Shown here piece by piece: positions 57,626 through 64,000 of a DNA stretch of 64,000 bases. This DNA is from Proteus appendicitidis (GTDB lineage Bacteria > Pseudomonadota > Gammaproteobacteria > Enterobacterales > Enterobacteriaceae), in assembly GCF_030271835.1 (NCBI RefSeq), contig NZ_CP127389.1, forward strand, positions 2,330,001 through 2,394,000, given 5' to 3'. The stretch's first letter is position 1. Each line of letters starts with the position of its first letter. The notes under the pieces are model-generated. The model was not told the origin of the DNA and did not search any database. It saw only the letters and a program-made list of their open reading frames with translations. A program made the translations under genes and the position numbers.

Positions 57626-59089
57626 ATGTCTCAACCAGCTATCAACAATGATACTGCGGCTGCCATCAATCCGTATTCACAAAAAGTGGCACACCTGCGT
57701 CAGCAAATTTTGAGTATCTTTCTCGAAGATGATCATTTTGTTGAAACCGTTTTAGGTGAAGCAAGTGAAAATGATAGGCTGAGCCACCACGAACTTCATG
57801 AAAAAATCACCACTGTTAGAGAATTACTACAAGATCTACACGCGGCAGATATTGCAGATATTCTTGAAGCCCTTCCCTATGATGAACGTCTAGCCTTGTG
57901 GCATTTGGTTGATAATAATGAACGTGGTGCTGTTTTAGTCGAAGCTTCTGTCGCCGTTTGGGACAGCTTAATTAAAGATATGACTGACCGTGAGTTATTA
58001 CGATCGGTCGCCACATTACATGTGGATGAACAAGCGTACATCGCAGAGCACTTACCTCGCGATACGATGCGCCGACTTCTTACCTATTTAGAACCAAGTC
58101 TGCGTAATAGGATAAGAGAAGTACTTCAATATCCCAAAGACAGCGTTGGTCAGATGATGGATTTTGAGTTCGTCACTGTGCGAGGCAATGTTACGTTAAA
58201 AACGGTACAGCGCTATCTACGCCAACGAGGCTCTATTCCTGAAGCAACGGATAAAATTTTCGTTATTGATAATAAAAACCATCTATTGGGCGAACTTCCA
58301 TTAACCACTGTTTTAACACAATCGCCTGATAAACTTGTCTCTGATGTAATGAAAACAGACACCGTGAGCTTTATGCCTGAAGAAAAAGGCGAAGACGCAG
58401 CGGGTGCGTTCGAACGTTATGACTTAATTTCAGCGGCTGTTGTTGATAGTAATGGTCTTCTAATGGGTCGATTAACCGTTGAAGATATCGTTGATAACAT
58501 GCATGAAGAGAGCGATACCAATATTCGTCGTATGGGGGGGTTAAGCCCAGAAGAAGACGTTTTCGCACCTGTCGGACAAGCGGTTAAAACACGTTGGACT
58601 TGGCTTGCTATCAACTTATGTACTGCTTTCGTTGCCTCTCGTGTTATCGGTGTCTTTGAAGATACTATTTCCCAATTAGTTGCTCTCGCCACATTGATGC
58701 CGATTGTTGCGGGTATTGGGGGAAATACAGGTAATCAGACCATCACAATGATTGTCCGTGCATTAGCGCTACACCAAATTCAAACTGGCAGTTTTTCTTT
58801 CTTAATTTTAAGAGAACTTGGCGTTGCCTTTATTAATGGTGTTGTTTGGGGAGGAATAATGGGAATTGTCACCTTCCTTCTCTATGGCGACCTTGCTATG
58901 GGGGCGGTAATGACAATGGCGATGGTATTAAACCTCTTAATGGCTGCCATGATGGGTGTATTGATCCCAATGACAATGATTAAATTAGGTAAAGATCCCG
59001 CTATTGGTTCGAGCGTGATGATAACCGCTATTACAGATACAGGTGGTTTCTTTATCTTCTTAGGTTTAGCGACTATCTTCTTAGTTTAA
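57626..59089 (+). CDS. mgtE: magnesium transporter MgtE
   Basis: A 487-residue Mg2+ channel. The N-domain has LHAADIADILEALPYDERLALWHLV (landmark HAADIADILEALP), followed by two CBS domains (KDSVGQMMDFEFVTV; SDVMKTDTVSFMPEEKGEDAAGAFERYD, landmark VMKTDTVSFMP) and five helices including LATLMPIVAGIGGNTGNQTITM, the pore region (landmark GIGGNTGNQT). AAAAAGGAATAAC precedes ATG. No M-box-like RNA structure was recognised in the 232-bp leader. Confidence 0.95.
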   Translation: MSQPAINNDTAAAINPYSQKVAHLRQQILSIFLEDDHFVETVLGEASENDRLSHHELHEKITTVRELLQDLHAADIADILEALPYDERLALWHLVDNNERGAVLVEASVAVWDSLIKDMTDRELLRSVATLHVDEQAYIAEHLPRDTMRRLLTYLEPSLRNRIREVLQYPKDSVGQMMDFEFVTVRGNVTLKTVQRYLRQRGSIPEATDKIFVIDNKNHLLGELPLTTVLTQSPDKLVSDVMKTDTVSFMPEEKGEDAAGAFERYDLISAAVVDSNGLLMGRLTVEDIVDNMHEESDTNIRRMGGLSPEEDVFAPVGQAVKTRWTWLAINLCTAFVASRVIGVFEDTISQLVALATLMPIVAGIGGNTGNQTITMIVRALALHQIQTGSFSFLILRELGVAFINGVVWGGIMGIVTFLLYGDLAMGAVMTMAMVLNLLMAAMMGVLIPMTMIKLGKDPAIGSSVMITAITDTGGFFIFLGLATIFLV

Positions 59090-59106
59090 AACACCCTTAT
59101 TACACT

Positions 59107-59137
59107 AACGCCACTGATAATAAAATACAGTGGCGTT
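59107..59137. terminator. terminator after mgtE
   Basis: A 10-bp GC-rich stem, 59107-59116 with 59128-59137, is followed by a T-run on the plus strand. It separates mgtE from the convergent small gene. Confidence 0.85.
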
Positions 59138-59160
59138 TTTTTATGTCCATCAAACAGATA

Positions 59161-59382
59161 TTAGACCGTTGTTGATAGGTAATAATAGACAAGCAACAAT
59201 GCAATAACGAGTGAAGTAATAAAAGTCTTTTTAACAGAGTTACTTAATAAATAACTGTCATTTTGATTGGCGTCATTAAGCATGGCTTTTAATACTAAAC
59301 CACCGCCTAATGCGACGATAGAAAGTGATGCGAACAAAACAATTGCAGCTAAGAGAGCAGTACTGATTGAGATAGGGATCAT
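59161..59382 (-). CDS. small two-helix membrane protein of unknown function
   Basis: A 73-residue protein with two hydrophobic helices (ALLAAIVLFASLSIVALGGGLVL and FITSLVIALLLVYYYLS) joined by a polar loop. A near-ideal AGGAGG ribosome site lies five bases before ATG 59382, so translation is likely. I do not recognise the family. It shares the terminator region with mgtE; whether it relates to magnesium is unknown. Confidence 0.7.
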   Translation of the reverse strand: MIPISISTALLAAIVLFASLSIVALGGGLVLKAMLNDANQNDSYLLSNSVKKTFITSLVIALLLVYYYLSTTV

Positions 59383-60150
59383 AAATCCTCCTGTTCAATT
59401 GACTTCCCGATGTAATTATAACCAAGAATAATTTTTTTGATGCCTCTTTTTGTTTTTATTTTCAACTTAACTGAAAAGCGCACAAAAGCCACAATTTGCA
59501 TAAAAACACAAAAATAAAATTATCATTATAAATTTCATTGGATTTTAATTTCAAAAAACAAACAAATATTGAAACTAAATTTCAATACATCAATATTTAA
59601 CATACAGTAGAATATTCTAATATTTCATTTTCTATCAGGTCATATCTTTCATTATTAATACTATTAGCTTTCTTAATTATCTAATAATAAGTTAATTTAT
59701 GGAATAATAATAAATTAACTTATACCTTAATTTATTATTCCCCTGTTTATTTAGACTTGAATAAATATATTTAACACAAAACCTTTTTTATTTAAAAACA
59801 CTAAAATATTATTCATTTTAAATTTATATAATAATTTTATTATATATTGTTGAGATTTAATTAAATGAAGTTTAATACCAAACTTACCCTATCAAGTGAA
59901 ACTAAAAACCTAAAATATATTGATTTATAGCTAATGATGTTGTTTTAATTTCATCTATTTACATCATTAAGAGCTTCCTGTTATAACTTAAACCATCATC
60001 ACAACATTATTCTTTCTCGTATAAATAGCCTTTAAATAACCTTTCCCTGTTATTTATTTTCGCCCTATTTTATTCGCACATTTAAAAAGAATCTAATTGT
60101 GATTTTATTACTTATTATTTTTATCACGATGATTATTATAGGTTGTTATT
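59383..60150. other. long AT-rich intergenic region before MHS transporter gene
   Basis: This 768-bp stretch holds no credible ORF. Its main feature is the three-armed inverted repeat at 59687-59741. The last bases before the transporter ATG lack a strong Shine-Dalgarno (only GGTTG at 60142-60146). Confidence 0.5.
59687..59741. repeat. overlapping inverted repeats that can form alternative hairpins
   Basis: Arm 1 (59687-59700) pairs perfectly over 14 bp with 59710-59723. Arm 3 (59727-59741) can pair over 15 bp, with a 3-base bulge, with 59701-59718. The two pairings share the same middle arm, so only one can form at a time. Confidence 0.55.
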
Positions 60151-61524
60151 ATGACATCACAATCACACTCCACTCAGCCGTTGAGTCAACCTACGGCAAG
60201 ACCATTAAATCGCAGCGACTATAAAACGTTGGGTTTATCCTCACTAGGGGGAACTTTGGAGTTCTATGATTTCGTGATCTTCGTGTTCTTTACGAAAACA
60301 TTGAGCCACTTGTTTTTTCCTGGTGATAACGCCTTTATTGCACAAATGCAGACATTAGGTATCTTTGCAGCCGGTTATCTTGCTCGTCCTTTAGGTGGCA
60401 TTATTATGGCACACTACGGAGATATTATCGGGCGTAAGCGCATGTTTACCTTAAGTATCTTCTTAATGGCTGTACCAACATTAGTTATTGGTTTATTACC
60501 AACTTATGCCAGTATTGGTATTGCAGCGCCATTATTGTTGTTATTAATGCGCATTATGCAAGGTGCAGCTATTGGTGGTGAAATGCCGGGAGCTTGGGTA
60601 TTTATCGCAGAGCACACCCCAAAACAACGTTATGGCTTAGGTGTAGGCACATTAACCTCAGGCATTACTGGCGGTATTTTATTAGGTTCAATCGTGGCGA
60701 TTGTAGTCCAACGTAGCTATAGCGCCCAAGAAGTTAGTGATTTTGCATGGCGTATACCGTTTATTTTAGGTGGCGTGTTCGGTTTGATTTCTGTTTATTT
60801 GCGTCGCTTCTTACAAGAAACGCCAATCTTTAAAGAGATGGCAGCGAAAAAAGCGTTAGCACAAGAAATGCCTGTGGTTTCAGTGATTAAAAATCACAAA
60901 CAAGCCTGCTTAATTACTGCGGTATTAACATGGTCTTTATCAACGGCGATTGTTGTCACCATTTTGATGACCCCCGGTGTCATTGTTGAAGGGATCTATA
61001 AAATTGATAGAACGACATCATTAGAAGCAAACTGTGTTGCAACATTAACTTTAACCTTAGGTTGCATATTCTGGGGTTGGATTAGTGATAAGTTAGGAAC
61101 ACGCGCATCAATGACATTATCATGGGGTGGTTTGATTGTTACCGCATTCCATTTCTATGGCAGTTTAGATGCAGCAATGTCAGGTTTTCAGTTAGCATTT
61201 AACTATGGTTTGATGGGCTTTTTTGTTGGAGCGATTGCAACTACACCTATCGTTAGCACAAGAGCATTTCCACCATCAATTCGTTTTTCTGGTTTGTCTT
61301 TTGCTTACAATATGGCTTATGCCTTATTCGGTGGCTTAACGCCAATGTTAACAGGAATATGGTTAGAAAAAACGGCAATGGCAGGTGCATATTATGTTGC
61401 GGGCGTATCATTATTAGCGATTGCAGTCGCCTTCTTACCTTTAGCTTATAAAGGTTGGACAGCCGTTAAACCCACAACTCGCGAGAAAGATGTTGCATTA
61501 CACGTTGATAAAGTGATCGGTTAG
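60151..61524 (+). CDS. MHS-family metabolite:proton symporter
   Basis: A 457-residue MFS transporter with 12 helices. The first helix block SSLGGTLEFYDFVIFVFF, the loop AHYGDIIGRKRMFTLSIF (family RXGR-type motif), LLLMRIMQGAAIGGEMPGAWVFIAEH and the FRRFLQETPIF-like string RRFLQETPIFKEM place it in the metabolite:H+ symporter family (ProP, ShiA, KgtP). The solute cannot be told. A strong terminator follows. The leader carries alternative hairpins 410 bp upstream. Confidence 0.85.
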   Translation: MTSQSHSTQPLSQPTARPLNRSDYKTLGLSSLGGTLEFYDFVIFVFFTKTLSHLFFPGDNAFIAQMQTLGIFAAGYLARPLGGIIMAHYGDIIGRKRMFTLSIFLMAVPTLVIGLLPTYASIGIAAPLLLLLMRIMQGAAIGGEMPGAWVFIAEHTPKQRYGLGVGTLTSGITGGILLGSIVAIVVQRSYSAQEVSDFAWRIPFILGGVFGLISVYLRRFLQETPIFKEMAAKKALAQEMPVVSVIKNHKQACLITAVLTWSLSTAIVVTILMTPGVIVEGIYKIDRTTSLEANCVATLTLTLGCIFWGWISDKLGTRASMTLSWGGLIVTAFHFYGSLDAAMSGFQLAFNYGLMGFFVGAIATTPIVSTRAFPPSIRFSGLSFAYNMAYALFGGLTPMLTGIWLEKTAMAGAYYVAGVSLLAIAVAFLPLAYKGWTAVKPTTREKDVALHVDKVIG

Positions 61525-61567
61525 GTTTTTATCAATATCACAGGATATTCTACCAGTCCCCTTACGC

Positions 61568-61594
61568 AATACCGCCCTTATTAAGGGCGGTATT
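61568..61594. terminator. terminator after MHS transporter
   Basis: A perfect 12-bp stem, 61568-61579 with 61583-61594, has a 3-nt loop and a T-run after it. Confidence 0.9.
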
Positions 61595-61717
61595 TTTTTG
61601 TGATTTGCAGTTTTTCTGAATTTTATTTCTTTAAAGATCAAAGTATTGATAAGGTGTTATTTGCTCTTTACCCTATTCAAAGCGCTGTTTTTTTAATAGG
61701 GAAGATTAAAAAAATCC

Positions 61718-62404
61718 ATGAAATATCAAAATAGAAAAATGCTTTACACAAAGCTGAATGAGCTAGAATTCCAAGGTTATATCCCTTATAAAATACAAAG
61801 AAAAAAACAACAAAAACGATGGCAATGGAAGCCTTATTCATCAGGCATTCATTATGCGATACCAAATCATCCTCTAGAAATGGGACGCTATAATGATCCA
61901 ACCGCAAGGACAGGGATTTGCTACACCGCTGATTATGCCGTTATTGCCATAGCTGAATCTTTAGGGCGTCTTTATCAAAATAACAAAACATTTATTCTTG
62001 GATTGAGCGACTTAAAAAAAGCACAAATATATACACTCAACACTACACGAAAAACAAAACTCATTGATATGTCAAAATTACAGGGCATACTGCATATCAC
62101 TGCGGATAAAACTATGGGTAAACGTTATAATTTTACTCAATCCATTGTTGATTGGGCTGCCAATACACCTGAACTTGATTATGATGGTATAACCTATCCT
62201 TCAAGACACTATTTGGGAATGTGTACTGCGTTTTGGGCTAGAAAAGAGCGTATTAATCCTTTAGCAGAAATATCACACTGCTCTCTTGATATTTATCATG
62301 ATGATAAAAAAGAAAATTTTCCTCAGAATTGGCAATATGATGATATTTCAGGTATTGAGATCATTACAGAAACATTAAGATTTGAGATTAATGCGGATGA
62401 GTAA
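61718..62404 (+). CDS. RES-domain protein, putative NAD-degrading toxin
   Basis: A 228-residue protein. The RES signature is visible: the Arg of MGRYNDPTARTGICYT (Arg57), Tyr69, and Glu80 in YAVIAIAESLGR, plus YPSRHYLG (Ser162, Arg163), which matches the usual Tyr-x-Ser-x-Arg strand of RES domains. Characterised RES toxins (MbcT, RES of Photorhabdus and Pseudomonas) destroy NAD+. The expected antitoxin gene is not upstream; instead a helix-turn-helix gene faces it tail to tail 22 bases away. No good ribosome site precedes ATG 61718 or the alternative ATG 61739, suggesting weak translation. Confidence 0.75.
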   Translation: MKYQNRKMLYTKLNELEFQGYIPYKIQRKKQQKRWQWKPYSSGIHYAIPNHPLEMGRYNDPTARTGICYTADYAVIAIAESLGRLYQNNKTFILGLSDLKKAQIYTLNTTRKTKLIDMSKLQGILHITADKTMGKRYNFTQSIVDWAANTPELDYDGITYPSRHYLGMCTAFWARKERINPLAEISHCSLDIYHDDKKENFPQNWQYDDISGIEIITETLRFEINADE

Positions 62405-62425
62405 ACAGCTCGAATTGAGCTGTTT
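62403..62425. terminator. bidirectional hairpin between RES and HTH genes
   Basis: A perfect 9-bp stem, 62403-62411 with 62417-62425, overlaps the RES stop codon and ends just before the HTH-gene stop. It can form in both transcripts. Confidence 0.6.
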
Positions 62426-62426
62426 A

Positions 62427-63059
62427 TCAAAAAGAAGTATGTTTGCCAAAAAGTTTAGTTTGATGAATTATTTCCTGCATTTGTTCACTCATACGACCAT
62501 ATTTTTTTAATATTTCGATAATATTCAGATCCTTATCATCATCATCAAAAAAATACATATTGGTTAAAAATGATACTTTTGTTGTTGAACTCAGATCACC
62601 CAATAACACCAAAATTTCTTCTAACCCATCAATTAATTTATTACCATCAAACTGAAATACTGGTAATCGGTATTCTCCTCCAACTTTAACCGCTAATAAT
62701 TTATTGGCTTTCAGACGATTATTAATTGTTTGACGTTTAACATCCAAAATTTCAGCCGCTTGGCTTGTTCGGCAAACTCCACCTAATGCTGTTAGTTGTT
62801 CTGAAAATTTAATCGCACCTTCATTTAAGCGAGCAATTTTTTGTTGTTCTCTCGGAGATATTTCACAGGCTCGTTCAAGTTGAGTTTCAAAAATAAGCTT
62901 AGCTAACTCATTATCAGTCATCTCTAAAGCATGAGTTAAGCTTTTTTTCTCTGCTAAGGCTTCAACTAGCTCTTTTGTCAAATTAGCTATTCTTTTAAGA
63001 ACAGCCGTTCTCTCTACTGAGAGTTGTTGTATTGATCTTTTTTGCATTGTGCTGTTCAT
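62427..63059 (-). CDS. HTH/ParS-like protein, putative antitoxin and autoregulator
   Basis: A 210-residue protein in three parts. A charged coiled coil of about 70 residues comes first (ERTAVLKRIANLTKELVEAL). A helix-turn-helix follows: CRTSQAAEILDVKRQTINNRLKANKLLAV. Then comes VGGEYRLPVFQFDGNKLIDGLEEILVLLGD, whose wording (R-x-P-x-x-QF, then GL-x-x-x-L) resembles Xre/MbcA/ParS antitoxins that partner RES toxins. ATG 63059 has an ideal AAGGAGG five bases upstream. A perfect 12-bp inverted repeat frames its -10 box, implying autoregulation. It is convergent with the RES gene, not in the usual tandem order. Confidence 0.7.
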   Translation of the reverse strand: MNSTMQKRSIQQLSVERTAVLKRIANLTKELVEALAEKKSLTHALEMTDNELAKLIFETQLERACEISPREQQKIARLNEGAIKFSEQLTALGGVCRTSQAAEILDVKRQTINNRLKANKLLAVKVGGEYRLPVFQFDGNKLIDGLEEILVLLGDLSSTTKVSFLTNMYFFDDDDKDLNIIEILKKYGRMSEQMQEIIHQTKLFGKHTSF

Positions 63060-63068
63060 TAACACCTC

Positions 63069-63108
63069 CTTTACACTTTATTTATTATATGATGAGTAAA
63101 GTGTAAAG
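63069..63108 (-). promoter_or_regulatory. autoregulatory operator-promoter of the HTH gene
   Basis: CTTTACACTTTA (63069-63080) and TAAAGTGTAAAG (63097-63108) form a perfect 12-bp inverted repeat with a 16-bp spacer. On the minus strand TATAAT lies in the spacer (63089-63084), so a bound dimer would cover the promoter. The -35 (TTGTTC, 18 bp upstream) is weak. Confidence 0.65.
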
Positions 63109-63191
63109 AACAAGTATAAATAATAGTCATTTATTTGATTGAAATAGAAGGTATGCAATAAGAATTAAACTTGTTTTTATTCGGAGACAAA

Positions 63192-63215
63192 AAAGGATGC
63201 CTCATGGCATCCTTT
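63192..63215 (-). terminator. terminator after dtpA-like gene
   Basis: A 10-bp stem, 63192-63201 with 63206-63215, is followed on the minus strand by a T-run. It lies 36 bases after the permease stop. Confidence 0.85.
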
Positions 63216-63250
63216 ATTTTTCTTAAGATTTTATTTTTTAATGGCACAAA

Positions 63251-64000
63251 TTACTGTGTCATTTTGCTTAGCGTAGGTGCAGTGATCAGCATTAAAATTG
63301 CGATAACACCCGTTACAATACCGATTTGTAAGAATACGCTACTGTAAATTTCTAATGAAGCGTGAGCACTTTGTACGTCTTCTGGTACTGCCATCAGGCT
63401 TGCAACTTTACCTGCAATAATTGCAGCGGCTGCCGAAGTTAAGAACCAAGCACCCATAATAAAGCCCATTAAACGCTGTGGTACAAGTTGAGCAACCATT
63501 GCAAGACCCAGCCCTGAAATCATTAGCTCACCAATACTTTGGAAACCATAACTTGCAACTAACCACCATGAAGACACAATACCCGCCTCATTTGCCATGC
63601 TTGCACCCAATGGTAGCACTAAGAATGCCGTCGCACTTAAGAACATCCCTACGGTGAACTTATATGGCATAGGCAGTTTATCACCCATAAAGTTATATAC
63701 CGCCGCTAATATCGGGCTTGCTAACATGATCCAGAATGGATTAAGTGACTGGAATTGCTCAGGTTGAACACTGAAACCTAAAATAGAATGCTCAACGTTA
63801 TGGATTGCGAAGAAGTTTAAAGATGTTGGCATTTGATCGTAAAGAACGAAAAAGACCACGGCTTCAACCATCAGCAAGAATGCCACAATCATCTTACGAC
63901 GTGCCGCACCTTTCATCATAAAGGTTTCACGCGCAAAAATCAGGATGATCCCTAATGAGATAACAGCTAAAGACCAACTTGCCACTTCATTATTATGTAA
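63251..64000 (-). CDS. dtpA: dipeptide/tripeptide:proton symporter, C-terminal part (5' end outside window)
   Basis: About 250 C-terminal residues of a POT-family peptide transporter; the frame stays open to the window edge. The strings [27 protein letters not shown] (landmark [14 protein letters not shown]), [37 protein letters not shown] and [25 protein letters not shown] (landmark [17 protein letters not shown]) are nearly those of E. coli DtpA (TppB). About seven helices are visible. A GTG at 63985 is not taken as the start. Confidence 0.9.
   Translation of the reverse strand, partial: LHNNEVASWSLAVISLGIILIFARETFMMKGAARRKMIVAFLLMVEAVVFFVLYDQMPTSLNFFAIHNVEHSILGFSVQPEQFQSLNPFWIMLASPILAAVYNFMGDKLPMPYKFTVGMFLSATAFLVLPLGASMANEAGIVSSWWLVASYGFQSIGELMISGLGLAMVAQLVPQRLMGFIMGAWFLTSAAAAIIAGKVASLMAVPEDVQSAHASLEIYSSVFLQIGIVTGVIAILMLITAPTLSKMTQ

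Overview
The window reads as a chromosomal segment of an AT-rich enteric gammaproteobacterium, most likely a Proteus species (family Morganellaceae). The core proteins (GuaA, GuaB, XseA, MaeB, DapE, TmcA, PurC, BamC, DapA, GcvR, Bcp, BepA, Hda, UraA, Upp, PurM, PurN, Ppk, Ppx) are close to E. coli in length and motifs. Their order follows the E. coli dapE-ypfN-tmcA-ypfJ-purC-bamC-dapA-gcvR-bcp-perM-bepA-arsC and hda-uraA-upp-purM-purN-ppk-ppx blocks, with local insertions. The genus is inferred from composition and remembered synteny, not from a search. I found no rRNA, tRNA, CRISPR array or insertion sequence.

Region 1 (1-12.3 kb) is accessory. It holds the tail of a DUF4822 protein and a coupled RNA ligase / HD-plus-polynucleotide-kinase pair. 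An SDR dehydrogenase, a small unknown protein, an orphan self-cleaving S24 repressor and a compact modABC-like molybdate transporter behind a clear ModE-type operator follow. Then come an orphan SorC regulator, CutA, a small basic protein, and two overlapping RlaP-like nucleotidyltransferase genes divergent from a double-HTH regulator. The ligase/kinase pair and the nucleotidyltransferase pair both recall RNA-repair gene sets.

Region 2 (12.3-27.7 kb) has guaBA opposite xseA. Next is a four-gene iron/heme-type uptake cluster on the minus strand (ChaN lipoprotein, TonB, secreted oligopeptidase B, TonB-dependent receptor) behind a Fur-box-like site. maeB, an orphan NarP regulator and an unrecognised periplasmic protein follow.

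Region 3 (27.9-59.4 kb) is mostly housekeeping: lysine biosynthesis (dapE, dapA), purine synthesis (purC, purM, purN), outer-membrane assembly and quality control (bamC, bepA), tRNA acetylation (tmcA), control of replication initiation (hda), uracil salvage (uraA, upp), polyphosphate (ppk, ppx), spermidine acetylation (speG) and magnesium transport (mgtE). Local insertions include a DUF454 protein, a YafY/GST pair, a PAP2 protein, a NupG-type permease and a YbdG-type channel.

Region 4 (59.4-64 kb) is accessory again: a long AT-rich gap with mutually exclusive inverted repeats, an MHS-family transporter, and a RES-domain toxin-like gene facing, tail to tail, a helix-turn-helix gene that looks like its antitoxin. 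That gene sits behind a 12-bp perfect inverted-repeat operator. The window ends inside a dtpA-like peptide permease.
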